From Bradyrhizobium semiaridum (GTDB lineage: Bacteria > Pseudomonadota > Alphaproteobacteria > Rhizobiales > Xanthobacteraceae): DNA of 64,000 bases. Shown here one piece after another: positions 33,305 through 41,922 of the stretch (position 1 is the first letter of the stretch; each line of letters starts with the position of its first letter). Below the pieces are notes generated by a model. The model was not told where the DNA came from. It made no database searches and saw only the letters and a program-made list of their open reading frames with translations. The stretch lies in contig NZ_JAGKJJ010000047.1 in the NCBI RefSeq assembly GCF_020329505.1, positions 1 to 64,000 on the forward strand, written 5' to 3'. A program made the translations under genes and the position numbers.

Positions 33305-34003
33305 CTACCGCACGATGGCGATGCGCGCCTGCAGGCGGCGGACGCCGTAGGACGCAACACAGGAAATGACGAAGTAGACCAGCGCGGCAAACAGATACAT
33401 TTCGACCAGGCGGCCGTCGCGCTGCGCCACCTTGCTGGCGGCGCCGAGGAAGTCCGGGATCGAGAGCACGTAGACCAGCGAGGTGTCCTGGAACAGCACG
33501 ATGGTCTGCGTCAACAGGACCGGCAGCATGTTGCGGAACGCCTGCGGCAGCACGACGTAGCGCATGGTCTGGCTGTAGGTCAGGCCGAGCGCGCTGGCCG
33601 CGGCCGGCTGGCCGCGCGAGATCGACTGGATGCCGGCGCGCATGATCTCGGAGAAATACGCCGCCTCGAACATGATGAAGGTGATCAGCGAGGACGCGAA
33701 GGCGCCGACCGTGATCGGGCGCGACGCGCCGGTCAGCCACTGTCCGATATAGGGCACCAGGAAGTAGAACCAGAAGATCACCAGCACCAGCGGCAGCGAA
33801 CGCATGAAGTCGACATAGATGCCGGCGACGCGGCCGAGCAGTCTGTAGCCGGACAGCCGCATCAGAGCGATCAGCGTGCCGAACACGAGGCCGCCGAACG
33901 CCGCCAGCACCGTCAAGGTCAGCGTGAAGCGCATGCCCTCGAGGAACAGATAGGGCAACGCGCGGCGGATGACGTCGAAATCGAAACTGCCGAGCATCGT
34001 CAT
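33305..34003 (-). CDS. Polar amino acid ABC transporter permease (GltK-type)
   Basis: A 232-residue inner membrane permease, MTMLGSFDFDVIRRALPYLF at the N-terminus. The conserved cytoplasmic EAA loop is EIMRAGIQSISRGQPAAASA followed by LGLTYSQTMRYVVLPQA. Start codon and preceding stop overlap as ATGA with the other permease gene, indicating translational coupling and a heterodimeric channel. Five membrane helices are expected. Confidence 0.93.
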   Translation of the reverse strand: MTMLGSFDFDVIRRALPYLFLEGMRFTLTLTVLAAFGGLVFGTLIALMRLSGYRLLGRVAGIYVDFMRSLPLVLVIFWFYFLVPYIGQWLTGASRPITVGAFASSLITFIMFEAAYFSEIMRAGIQSISRGQPAAASALGLTYSQTMRYVVLPQAFRNMLPVLLTQTIVLFQDTSLVYVLSIPDFLGAASKVAQRDGRLVEMYLFAALVYFVISCVASYGVRRLQARIAIVR

Positions 34004-34731
34004 TTCCCCGAGATGTAGCCGGGGATCGCGACATAGCGCTCGAGGAAGCGCATCGCGGTCACCACGACGAAATTGAGGAGCAGATAGAGCACGGTCGCCG
34101 CCGTGAACGCCTCGAACACCTGGAAGGAGAATTCCTGCATCGAGCGCGCCTGTCCGGTCAGTTCGATCAGGCCGATGGTGATGGCGACCGACGTGTTCTT
34201 GATGGTGTTGAGGAACTCGGAGGTCAGCGGCGGCAGGATGATGCGGAACGCCATCGGCAGCAGCACGTAGCGATACATCTGCACGGTGGTGAGCCCGAGC
34301 GCGGTCGCGGCCTGCTTCTGGCCGCGCGGCAGCGAGCTGATGCCGGCCTGCAATTGCACGGCGACGCGCGCCGACATGAACAGGCCGACGCCGATCGCCG
34401 CAGTCCAGAATGGCGCGTTCGGCAATTGCTTGAGCCACAGCCCGGCGGCTTTCGGCAGCAATTCCGGCAGCACGAAGAACCACAGGAACAGCTGCACCAG
34501 AAGCGGCATGTTGCGGAAGAACTCGACGTAGCCGAAGCCGATCCACGAGGCCGTCTTCGAGGGCAGCGTGCGCAGCACGCCAATCACGGCGCCGAACGCC
34601 AGCGCGATGATCCAGGCGAGGATCGCCGTCTTGATGGTGACTGCGAGGCCCGCCAGCAACAGGTCGAGGTAGGTGCCCGTCCCCATCGGGTTCGGCTCAA
34701 GGAAGATGTGCCAGTTCCAATTGTAGTTCAC
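34000..34731 (-). CDS. Polar amino acid ABC transporter permease (GltJ-type)
   Basis: A 243-residue permease. The GTG at 34731 is taken as start because it yields MNYNWNWHIFLEPNPMGTG, the typical GltJ beginning; an ATG at 34758 would add nine residues not seen in the family. The EAA loop is ARVAVQLQAGISSLPRGQKQ then AATALGLTTVQMYRYVLLP. It overlaps the next permease by 4 bp. It is separated from the binding-protein genes by three hairpins. Confidence 0.9.
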   Translation of the reverse strand: MNYNWNWHIFLEPNPMGTGTYLDLLLAGLAVTIKTAILAWIIALAFGAVIGVLRTLPSKTASWIGFGYVEFFRNMPLLVQLFLWFFVLPELLPKAAGLWLKQLPNAPFWTAAIGVGLFMSARVAVQLQAGISSLPRGQKQAATALGLTTVQMYRYVLLPMAFRIILPPLTSEFLNTIKNTSVAITIGLIELTGQARSMQEFSFQVFEAFTAATVLYLLLNFVVVTAMRFLERYVAIPGYISGK

Positions 34732-34818
34732 AGGTCCCCCGCGCAGCCGCGCCGCCAAAGCGCGATGAGATTGGCCTGAATCATCACCACACCCGAGCTC
34801 TTTGTTCGCACATGATCT

Positions 34819-34932
34819 ATCCGGAAAAACCGCTTCGCAATTTTCCGGATCGTGCTTTAACGCGTGACGCCGACGTCACGCGCGGCGTCCATGCAAATGT
34901 CCGGCCATTCTCCTCCAAAAATGGCCGGACAT
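34819..34932 (-). promoter_or_regulatory. Three consecutive perfect hairpins between binding-protein and permease genes
   Basis: In the direction of transcription (leftward) come a 13-bp stem at 34897-34909/34920-34932 (ATGTCCGGCCATT), a 9-bp stem with tetraloop at 34861-34882 (CGCGTGACG-CCGA-CGTCACGCG), and a 10-bp stem at 34819-34828/34841-34850 (ATCCGGAAAA). The last belongs to a repeat type also seen at 45671-45716. None has a T-run. They probably cap the binding-protein mRNA or attenuate read-through so that receptor exceeds permease. Confidence 0.6.
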
Positions 34933-35011
34933 GTCAACTTTCGGAACCCGCCGCCTCAGGCGGCGGATCATAGGCAATGACGTTGCAGAGCAGTGATCTG
35001 CCCTCTCGCCG

Positions 35012-35929
35012 TCAGTTGACCAGATAGGCATCCGGATCGGGCGAGTCCGACGGCTTGGTGAACTGCTTCTTCAGCTCCGGTCCGAGCGGTACGTTGAGGT
35101 TGAGGCCCTTCGGCGGGATCTTCTGGTTGAACCACTTGTCGTAGATCTTCTCGGCCTCGCCGCTGGTGTAGAGCGCGGCAGTGGCGGCGTCCACGACCTT
35201 CTTGAACGGCGCATCGTCCTTGCGCAGCATGATGCCGTAGGGTTCGGGCTTGGAGAATGCGTCCTTCGAAATGACGTAGTCATCCGGCGACTTCGAGCTG
35301 GCGACGAGGCTCGCGAGCAGGATGTCATCCATCACGAAGGCGACCGCGCGGTCGGTCTCGACCATCAGGAAGCCCTCGGCATGGTCCTTGGCCGGAATGA
35401 TGTTGACGCTCAGCCCGCGCGCGAGGTTGGCCTCGGTGAGCTGCTTGATGTTGGTGGTGCCGGCGGTCGAGACCACCGTCTTGCCCTTCAGATCGTCGAT
35501 CGACTTGATCCCGCTCGACTTCTTGAAGACGTAGCGGCTGGCGGTCAGGAAGTGGCTGTTGGTGAAGGCGACCTGCTTCTGACGCTCGGCATTGTTGGTG
35601 GTCGAGCCGCATTCGAGATCGATGGTGCCGTTGGCCATCAGCGGGATGCGCGTCGCCGACGTCACCGGGTTGTACTTGATCTCGATCTTGTCGAGCTTCA
35701 GCTCCTTCTTGATGGCATCGACGATCCTGTAGCAGATGTCCATGGCATAGCCGACCGGCTTCTGGTTGTCGTCGAGATAGGAGAATGGAATCGAGGAATC
35801 GCGATAGCTGAGCGTGATCGCGCCGGTGTCCTTGATGTTCTTCAGCGTGCCGGTCAGTTCCTCGGCCTGCGCCGGGCCTGCGCCGAGCGCGGCGGCCAGC
35901 GCGAAGCCGATCAAGTATTTGCGTGTCAT
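35012..35929 (-). CDS. Amino acid ABC transporter substrate-binding protein, copy 2
   Basis: A 305-residue periplasmic receptor of the GltI/SBP_bac_3 family, with signal peptide (LIGFALAAALGAGPAQAE) and the conserved IPFSYLDDNQKPVGYAMDIC and GTIDLECGSTTNNAERQKQV. It is nearly identical to the protein at 36044-36955 and arose by tandem duplication, since even the gene start and the preceding gene's tail are duplicated. Differences cluster in the C-terminal lobe and tail, so ligand preference may have shifted. It is the receptor gene closest to the permease genes. Confidence 0.95.
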   Translation of the reverse strand: MTRKYLIGFALAAALGAGPAQAEELTGTLKNIKDTGAITLSYRDSSIPFSYLDDNQKPVGYAMDICYRIVDAIKKELKLDKIEIKYNPVTSATRIPLMANGTIDLECGSTTNNAERQKQVAFTNSHFLTASRYVFKKSSGIKSIDDLKGKTVVSTAGTTNIKQLTEANLARGLSVNIIPAKDHAEGFLMVETDRAVAFVMDDILLASLVASSKSPDDYVISKDAFSKPEPYGIMLRKDDAPFKKVVDAATAALYTSGEAEKIYDKWFNQKIPPKGLNLNVPLGPELKKQFTKPSDSPDPDAYLVN

Positions 35930-35980
35930 ATGTCTACTCCTTGCGTGGGAACGGTCGATTGCATGAGAATGTCTGCGAGC
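35926..35980 (-). pseudogene. Duplicated tail of the alpha/beta hydrolase gene
   Basis: Upstream of the copy-2 receptor, the minus strand still reads ADILMQSTVPTQGVDI and stops in an overlap with the receptor ATG. This is the counterpart of the real hydrolase C-terminus ADILMQSTDSTQGVDV, which stops in the same overlap with the copy-1 receptor. It marks the duplication boundary and provides the ribosome site (AAGGAGTAGAC) for copy 2. Confidence 0.85.
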
Positions 35981-36043
35981 GATCGCGGCGGCTTCGCCTC
36001 GCTCGCAACGACGTTGATCTCCTTCATGATGAGGGAGATCGAT

Positions 36044-36955
36044 CTACTTGTACGAATCCGGGTCAGGCGAATCCGACGGCTTGGCGAATTCGTTCTTCAG
36101 AACCGACGAGAGCGGCACGTTGAGGATGAGGCCCTTCGGTGGAATCTTCTGGGTGAACCACTTGTCGTAGATCTTCGCCGCCTCGCCGCTGGTGTAGAGC
36201 GCCGCCGTGGCGGCATCGACCACCTTCTTGAACGGCGCATCGTCCCTGCGCAGCATGATGGCGTAAGGCTCCGGCTTGGAGAACGCGTCGGTGGAGATCA
36301 CGTAATCGCCCGGCGCCTTCGAGCCTGCCGCAAGGCTCGCGAGCAGGATGTCGTCCATCACGAAGGCCACCGCGCGGTCGGTCTCGACCATCAGGAAGGC
36401 CTCGGCGTGATCCTTGGCCGGAATGATGTTGGCGCCGAGGTTGCGCGCGACGTTGGCCTCGGTGAGCTGCTTGATCGGGGTGGTGCCAGCGGTCGAAACC
36501 ACCGTCTTGCCCTTCAGATCGTCGATCGACTTGAGCCCGCTCGACTTCTTGGAAACGTAGCGGGTGTCGGTCAGGAAGTGGGTGTTGGTGAAGGCGACCT
36601 GCTTCTGGCGTTCGGCATTGTTCGTGGTCGAGCCGCATTCGAGGTCGATGGTGCCGTTGGCCATCAGCGGGATGCGCGTCGCCGCGGTCACCGGGTTCAG
36701 CTTGACCTCGAGCTTGTCGAGCTTGAGCTCCTTCTTCACCGCCTCGACGATCTTGTAGCAGATGTCCATGGCGTAGCCGACCGGCTTCTGGTTGTCGTCG
36801 AGATAGGAGAACGGAATCGAGGAATCGCGGAAGCCGAGCGTAATCGCGCCGGTGTCCTTGATGTTCTTCAAGGTGCCGGTCAGTTCCTGGGCCTGCGCCG
36901 GACCCGCGCCGAGCGCGGCGGCCAGCGCGAGGCCGATCAGGTATTTGCGGGTCAT
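36044..36955 (-). CDS. Amino acid ABC transporter substrate-binding protein, copy 1
   Basis: A 303-residue receptor of the GltI type, with signal peptide and the same ligand-binding stretches as copy 2 (IPFSYLDDNQKPVGYAMDIC, MANGTIDLECGSTTNNAERQ). The ATG overlaps the stop codon of the hydrolase gene, which fits the original gene order. It is separated from copy 2 by 114 bp that include the duplicated hydrolase tail. Both copies have intact frames and signal peptides. Confidence 0.95.
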   Translation of the reverse strand: MTRKYLIGLALAAALGAGPAQAQELTGTLKNIKDTGAITLGFRDSSIPFSYLDDNQKPVGYAMDICYKIVEAVKKELKLDKLEVKLNPVTAATRIPLMANGTIDLECGSTTNNAERQKQVAFTNTHFLTDTRYVSKKSSGLKSIDDLKGKTVVSTAGTTPIKQLTEANVARNLGANIIPAKDHAEAFLMVETDRAVAFVMDDILLASLAAGSKAPGDYVISTDAFSKPEPYAIMLRRDDAPFKKVVDAATAALYTSGEAAKIYDKWFTQKIPPKGLILNVPLSSVLKNEFAKPSDSPDPDSYK

Positions 36956-37845
36956 ACGTCTACTCCTTGCGTGGAATCGGTCGATTGCATGAGAATGTCG
37001 GCAAGCACGGGGGCGATGTAACGGCGAAACTGGTCGGGATTCTCGGTCATCGGGAAATGACCGAGCTTCTCCATGATCGTGACGCTGGCGCCCCCTATTG
37101 CCGCTGCCGTCCGCCTCGTGTCCTCGGGCGTGCAGGAGAAATCATACTCGCCCGTGAGCAGATAGAGCTTGCATACTTTAGTATCGATCGACCCGACCCG
37201 GCCGCGCAAGTCGCCATCGACCCGGTAGAAATACAGGTCTCCCTTGAACACGCCGGGGCCGCCCTGCTTGTAGGCCCACAGCGTTTCCATCCGCGCGCTC
37301 GTGGGACTCTGCGGCGCAATAAGCCCCGACACCAGCGCGGCGCAGACCTCGCCGCCGTGAACATCGGGACGATTCAGCCAGCTCGTGTCGTACCACGGCG
37401 CCTGGAAATCGGCGGCCTCGAGCCCGATCAGCGCACGGAATTCGCCGGCGTGTTCGATCGCGAGGTTGAGCACGATGCGGCCGCCGATCGAGCAGCCCAT
37501 CACGACAGGCTTCTCCAGGCGGAGCGCACGGCAGAAGGCGCGGATGGTCTCGGTGTATCTGATGGTGGTGAGCTGGTATTCATCGCCGGTCCAGCTCATC
37601 GGCGGATTCGACTTGCCATGCCAGGGCATATCGAAGGCAATGATGCGGAAATTTGCGGCAAATTCTTCATCTGCGAGCAGATGGCGCCACTGCCGGCCAT
37701 CGGAGCCCGCGGTGTGCAGGCAGACCAGCGGAATGCCGGTGCCGTGCTCCTCGAAATAGATGCGGTGCCCTTCGCCGCCGATCTCGACGTGAATATAGCG
37801 GCCGACCATCGGCTCGATACGACCGTTCTCGATGTGCCCGTTCAT
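36952..37845 (-). CDS. Alpha/beta hydrolase
   Basis: A 297-residue serine hydrolase. The nucleophile elbow is VVMGCSIGGRIVLNLA (Ser near residue 121), the acid is in LLTGEYDFSCTPEDT, and the histidine is in MEKLGHFPMTENPDQFRRYI. The oxyanion segment is VCLHTAGSDGRQWRHL. It overlaps both neighbours: its ATG with the upstream 138-residue gene (ATGA) and its stop with the receptor gene. It is thus translationally coupled to a transporter for amino-acid-like compounds and may hydrolyse an imported ester or amide, which is inferred. The start at 37845 matches the overlap. Confidence 0.88.
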   Translation of the reverse strand: MNGHIENGRIEPMVGRYIHVEIGGEGHRIYFEEHGTGIPLVCLHTAGSDGRQWRHLLADEEFAANFRIIAFDMPWHGKSNPPMSWTGDEYQLTTIRYTETIRAFCRALRLEKPVVMGCSIGGRIVLNLAIEHAGEFRALIGLEAADFQAPWYDTSWLNRPDVHGGEVCAALVSGLIAPQSPTSARMETLWAYKQGGPGVFKGDLYFYRVDGDLRGRVGSIDTKVCKLYLLTGEYDFSCTPEDTRRTAAAIGGASVTIMEKLGHFPMTENPDQFRRYIAPVLADILMQSTDSTQGVDV

Positions 37846-38258
37846 GACGCGGCCGTCGCGAATTGCGGCCGCGGCAGCGCCAGCAGGTCCTTGAAATACT
37901 GCAGATGGGTCATGAAGGGATAGATGTCGCCTTCCAGCACCGCCGCGCCTCGCTTGGTCAGCGCCAGCAGATCGTGCCAGCCGGGCTTCGCCTCGACCTG
38001 CCAGTACGCCGCCCAGGCCTGCGGGGTCGCGCGATAGGCGAAACGCCAGGGGCGCATCAGGACCGGCGCCGGCACGAGCTCGACGATGCGGCCGGCCCGG
38101 ATCGTGGCATGAAACGGCCGGTCCGTCGGACCGATCAGGCAATCGCAATCGAGCAACCGGCCACGGGCGACCAGCGCCGGCGCCTGATCCAGCAGCGCGG
38201 CAATGCCGGCAAATGCCCTGTTGACGGCGGCGTCGGTGGCGTCAGGCGATGGCGTCAT
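37842..38258 (-). CDS. Hypothetical protein, first gene of the ABC transporter operon
   Basis: A 138-residue soluble protein, MTPSPDATDAAVNRAFAGIA at the start, with TDRPFHATIRAGRIVELVPA and a conserved-looking WQVEAKPGWHDLLALTKRGA in the C-terminal half. The pattern loosely recalls SCP2-like lipid or ligand-binding proteins, but this is weak. It overlaps the alpha/beta hydrolase gene by ATGA and so probably acts with it. Upstream extension to 38582 is open but shows no resemblance to a protein. The start at 38258 is tentative. Confidence 0.65.
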   Translation of the reverse strand: MTPSPDATDAAVNRAFAGIAALLDQAPALVARGRLLDCDCLIGPTDRPFHATIRAGRIVELVPAPVLMRPWRFAYRATPQAWAAYWQVEAKPGWHDLLALTKRGAAVLEGDIYPFMTHLQYFKDLLALPRPQFATAAS

Positions 38259-38626
38259 CGGTCGGGCGGCGGTCCTGCGGTGAGAGGTGCCATGATGACT
38301 GGAAGCGCGCACTCTCGCAAGGGACCCATGCCATTGGGTTCCCTGGATAATTCGCTTGACCCGAGGCGGCCTGCCGGTCAGGGCGGGAGAGCCCCGCATG
38401 GCGCCCAAAGCTGCGCAGTGTCGCGCCACGCGCCGCGCTAATTCCGCGCCTCGGCACATCTCAGCAGACGAATTGTCGCAGCTGGCGCCGCAACGGCAAT
38501 TCGCTCTTCCGTTGCCCGCCCTGTTCTGTCCAATGCGCTTTGATGTCCCTGCGATGACAGGGACAATCGACACCAACACCAAAGACCGGCGCGCGATCGC
38601 AATGCCGCCGCAAGGGAGAGATCGAG
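38259..38626. other. Divergent promoter region with a candidate operator
   Basis: These 368 bp separate the ABC operon from tctC. No gene is apparent. A palindrome TGTCCCTG-CGATGA-CAGGGACA lies at 38544-38565, 62 bp upstream of the tctC start, and could be a regulator site. AAGGGAGAG precedes the tctC ATG. Confidence 0.45.
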
Positions 38627-39592
38627 ATGTCCCAACGCAATCGTTTGATGGTCCTGCTCGCCGCCGCCGGCATGCTGTTCGCGGCGACGGCGCAGGCGCA
38701 GGATTATCCGACCAAGCCGATCACGCTGATCGTGCCGTGGCCGGCGGGCGGCTCGACCGACATCTCGATGCGCGCGATCGCCGAGAGCGCCTCCAAGGTG
38801 CTGGGCCAGCCGATCACGATCGACAACAAGGCGGGCGGCGGCGGCACCGTCGGCCCCGCCACCATGGCCGCGGGCGCCAAGCCCGACGGCTACACCATCT
38901 CGCAGATCCCCATCACCGTGTTCCGCCTGCCTTTGATGCAGGAAGTGTCGTGGGATCCGTCGAAGGACTTCTCCTACATCATCCACCTCACCGGCTACAC
39001 CTTCGGTGTCACCACCAGCGCCGAATCGCCGTTCAAGAGCTGGCAGGACGTGGTCGATTTCGCCAAGAAGAACCCCGGCAAGGTAACCTACGCGACGCCG
39101 GGCACCGGCACCTCGCTGCATATCGGCATGGAGCAGATCGCCGCGATGGCCGGCATCAAGCTCACCCAGGTGCCCTTCAAGGGCGGCGCGGAGACCAACG
39201 CCGCAGTGCTCGGCCAGCACACCATGCTGCAGGCCGATTCCACCGGCTGGCGGCCGCTGGTCGACGCCGGAAAGCTCAAGCTCCTGATGGTGTGGACCGG
39301 CGCGCGCTCGCCGAACTACCCCGACGTGCCGACGCTGAAGGAACTCGGCTATCCCATGGTCTACGACTCGCCGTTCGGCATCGCCGGCCCCAAGGGCATG
39401 GACCCCAAGATCGTCGCCAAGCTGCACGACGCCTTCAAGAAGGCGGTCGAGGATCCGGCGGTGATCGCGACGCTCGCCAAGTACGACATGGTGCCGAACT
39501 ACAAGAACACCGAGGACTACAAGAAGTTCGTCGTCGAGGTGACCGAGTCCGAGCGCAAGGTGATCGACACGCTCGGCCTGGCGAAGAAGTAG
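38627..39592 (+). CDS. tctC: Tripartite tricarboxylate transporter substrate-binding protein
   Basis: A 321-residue Bug/TctC receptor, signal peptide (LMVLLAAAGMLFAATAQAQD) then YPTKPITLIVPWPAGGSTDI. The family stretches IDNKAGGGGTVGPATMAAGA and KVTYATPGTGTSLHIGMEQI are present. It delivers a tricarboxylate or similar acid to the TctAB permease encoded next. Ligand identity cannot be read from the sequence. A 178-bp gap containing a repeat separates it from tctB. Confidence 0.93.
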   Translation: MSQRNRLMVLLAAAGMLFAATAQAQDYPTKPITLIVPWPAGGSTDISMRAIAESASKVLGQPITIDNKAGGGGTVGPATMAAGAKPDGYTISQIPITVFRLPLMQEVSWDPSKDFSYIIHLTGYTFGVTTSAESPFKSWQDVVDFAKKNPGKVTYATPGTGTSLHIGMEQIAAMAGIKLTQVPFKGGAETNAAVLGQHTMLQADSTGWRPLVDAGKLKLLMVWTGARSPNYPDVPTLKELGYPMVYDSPFGIAGPKGMDPKIVAKLHDAFKKAVEDPAVIATLAKYDMVPNYKNTEDYKKFVVEVTESERKVIDTLGLAKK

Positions 39593-39620
39593 CGAGCCGC
39601 CAGCGGCTGTCCGCCATCCG

Positions 39621-39706
39621 CGTCATTGCGAGGAGCGCAGCGACGAAGCAATCATCCTTCCGCATATGCGGTGACAATGGATTGCTTCGCTTCGCTCGCA
39701 ATGACG
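39621..39706. repeat. Inverted repeat element (GTCATTGCGAGGAGC family)
   Basis: CGTCATTGCGAGGAGCG at the left and CGCTCGCAATGACG at the right are inverse copies, with GAAGCAAT and ATTGCTTC pairs inside. Related to 54452-54572. It separates tctC from tctB, where transcript processing could raise the amount of receptor. Confidence 0.8.
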
Positions 39707-39770
39707 GGGATGGGCTAATGGCCAACCTTGGCGATCTGACAATGCGACAAGCGATTTCGAAAGCATTCCC

Positions 39771-40256
39771 ATGAGCGACCAAACCAACGTCAAACTCCGT
39801 CTCGATAACTCCGAGCTCTGGGGCGGGCTAATCGGGCTTGCGCTCGGCCTCTTCGTGATCTGGTCGGGCCTGAAGCTGAAGCTCGGCACCATCAACGATC
39901 CCGGCTCCGGCTATGTGCTGTTCTACACCGGCATCCTGATGTGCCTGTTCGCGGCCAGCATCATCATCGCCGCGGTCACCGAAGGCGGCCCGAGCTTCGC
40001 CTCGCGCTGGGAGAATGCGCGCTGGGGCAAGCCGGTGCTGGTCATCGTCTGCCTGACCGCATTCGCCCTTGCGCTGGAGCCGCTCGGCTTCCTGCTGTCG
40101 GCGATTCCACTGATGCTGCTGTTGCTGCGCCTGATCGATCCGGTGCGCTGGACGGTGGCGATCCCGATCTCCATCCTGGCGCCTACAGGAATGTGGTGGG
40201 TGCTGAAGCACCTGCTAGCCATTCAACTGCCGAATGGCATGTTCGAGATCGGCTGA
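39771..40256 (+). CDS. tctB: Tripartite tricarboxylate transporter small membrane subunit
   Basis: A 161-residue protein with four predicted membrane helices, for example LIGLALGLFVIWSGLKL, VLFYTGILMCLFAASIIIAA, PVLVIVCLTAFALALEPLGF and LSAIPLMLLLLRLI. This is the TctB layout. It is nine bases upstream of tctA and forms the membrane complex with it. Confidence 0.93.
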   Translation: MSDQTNVKLRLDNSELWGGLIGLALGLFVIWSGLKLKLGTINDPGSGYVLFYTGILMCLFAASIIIAAVTEGGPSFASRWENARWGKPVLVIVCLTAFALALEPLGFLLSAIPLMLLLLRLIDPVRWTVAIPISILAPTGMWWVLKHLLAIQLPNGMFEIG

Positions 40257-40265
40257 GCGCGCGCC

Positions 40266-41774
40266 ATGGATACTCTTGCCAACGTCGTCCACGGCCTCGG
40301 CGTCGCACTGCTGCCGGTCAATTTGCTCTACTGCTTCATCGGCGTGTTCATCGGCACGCTGGTCGGCGTGCTGCCCGGCATCGGCCCGATCTCGGCGATG
40401 TCGCTGCTGCTGCCGGTGACGCTGTCGGGCACGCCCGAGTCCGGCATCATCATGATGGCCGGCATCTATTACGGCTCGATGTATGGCGGCTCGACCACGT
40501 CGATCCTGGTCAATATTCCCGGCGAGGCCGCCTCGGTTGTCACCTGCATCGACGGTCACCAGATGGCCAAGCAGGGCCGCGCCGGCCCCGCGCTCGGCAT
40601 CGCCGCTTTCGGCTCGTTCATCGCCGGCACTTTCTCTCTGGTTGCCCTGATGCTGGTCGCGCCATCGCTTGCAAGCATCGCGATCGCGTTCGGGCCGGCC
40701 GAATATTTCAGCCTGATGGTGCTCGGCCTCGTGGTGCTGACCTTCCTCACGCAGGGCTCGATGGCGAAAGCGCTGCTGATGGCCTGCATCGGCGTCGTGC
40801 TCGGCCTGGTCGGGCTCGACAGCATCACCGCGCAGCCGCGGCTCACCTTCGGTCGGATCGAGCTGATCGACGGCATCGGCCTCGTGCCTGTGGTGATGGG
40901 CCTGTTCGGCGTCGCCGAGGTGCTGCTCAACACCGAGCAGGCGATCAAACGCGACATCATCAACACCAGGATCACCCAACTGCTGCCCAACCGGGAAGAC
41001 TGGAAAGCGAGCGCGGGGCCGGTGTCGCGCGGCACCCTGCTCGGCTTCTTCCTCGGCATCCTGCCGGGAGGTGGCGCCGTGGTGGCCTCGTTCGCGTCCT
41101 ATGCGCTGGAGAAGCGGCTGTCGAAACATCCCGAGCGCTTCGGCCACGGCGCGATCGAGGGCGTCGCGGGACCGGAAGCGGCCAACAATTCCGCGGCCGG
41201 CGGCGCCTTCATCCCGCTGATGACGCTCGGCATCCCGCCGAACGTGGTGATGGCACTGTTGCTCGGCGCCTTCGTGATCCACGGCCTGCAGCCGGGACCG
41301 CTCATGATCTCGCAGAACCCCGGCCTGTTCTGGGGCATCGTCGCCAGCATGTATATCGGCAACCTCATGCTGCTGGTGCTCAATCTGCCGATGATCGGCA
41401 TGTGGGTGCAGCTGCTGCGATTGCCCTACAATGTGCTGTTCCCGCTGATCATCCTGTTCACGATCATCGGCGTCTATTGCTCCAGCAACAACGTGTTCGA
41501 CGTCTATGTCATGATCGCGTTCGGCGTGATCGGCTATTTCATGCGCAAGCTCGGCTACGAGCCGGCGCCGCTGGTGCTGGCCTTCGTGCTGGGACCGATG
41601 CTGGAGAACAATCTGCGCAAGTCGCTGATCCTCTCGCAGGGCAATCTCATGACCTTCGTGGAACGGCCGATCTCCGCGGTCTGCCTCGCCTTCGCCGCGA
41701 TGCTGCTGATCGGCCCGCTGCTGCCGGCGCTGCGCAAGAAGCGCGAGCTGGTGGCACTGGACGAGGGGGCGTAG
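40266..41774 (+). CDS. tctA: Tripartite tricarboxylate transporter large permease
   Basis: A 502-residue permease expected to have 12 helices. It contains the TctA hallmark GVLPGIGPISAMSLLLPVTL near the N-terminus, YYGSMYGGSTTSILVNIPGE, and the second-half counterpart GILPGGGAVVASFASYALEK and GPEAANNSAAGGAFIPLMTL. These repeated loops form the transport site. It completes tctCBA, a secondary proton- or sodium-driven carboxylate importer. The convergent IclR gene ends 148 bp away and may or may not regulate it. Confidence 0.96.
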   Translation: MDTLANVVHGLGVALLPVNLLYCFIGVFIGTLVGVLPGIGPISAMSLLLPVTLSGTPESGIIMMAGIYYGSMYGGSTTSILVNIPGEAASVVTCIDGHQMAKQGRAGPALGIAAFGSFIAGTFSLVALMLVAPSLASIAIAFGPAEYFSLMVLGLVVLTFLTQGSMAKALLMACIGVVLGLVGLDSITAQPRLTFGRIELIDGIGLVPVVMGLFGVAEVLLNTEQAIKRDIINTRITQLLPNREDWKASAGPVSRGTLLGFFLGILPGGGAVVASFASYALEKRLSKHPERFGHGAIEGVAGPEAANNSAAGGAFIPLMTLGIPPNVVMALLLGAFVIHGLQPGPLMISQNPGLFWGIVASMYIGNLMLLVLNLPMIGMWVQLLRLPYNVLFPLIILFTIIGVYCSSNNVFDVYVMIAFGVIGYFMRKLGYEPAPLVLAFVLGPMLENNLRKSLILSQGNLMTFVERPISAVCLAFAAMLLIGPLLPALRKKRELVALDEGA

Positions 41775-41800
41775 CGCGTGGGCTGCGGCCGCATTGGCAA

Positions 41801-41905
41801 TCTCCTCCCTCGCCCGCTCTTGCGGGGAGAGTTGGGTGAGGGACTGCTTCGGCGTACAAGGTGAGAGCGGGACTCGCGGAGGCTCCCCGCACGCGGGGAG
41901 AGGCG
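41801..41905. repeat. REP-like element between convergent tctA and IclR genes
   Basis: The left part CGCCCGCTCTTGCGGGGAGA and GTTGGGTGAGGG match the element at 51737, and the right end is CTCCCCGCACGCGGGGAGAG. The middle is diverged. It probably marks the boundary between two convergent transcripts. Confidence 0.7.
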
Positions 41906-41922
41906 AAGCAAGCGGCGCCGCC

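Noticed and set aside
38356..39774. A 472-codon plus-strand frame over tctC
   Set aside because: It is an out-of-frame shadow of tctC, whose own frame has a signal peptide and all Bug motifs.
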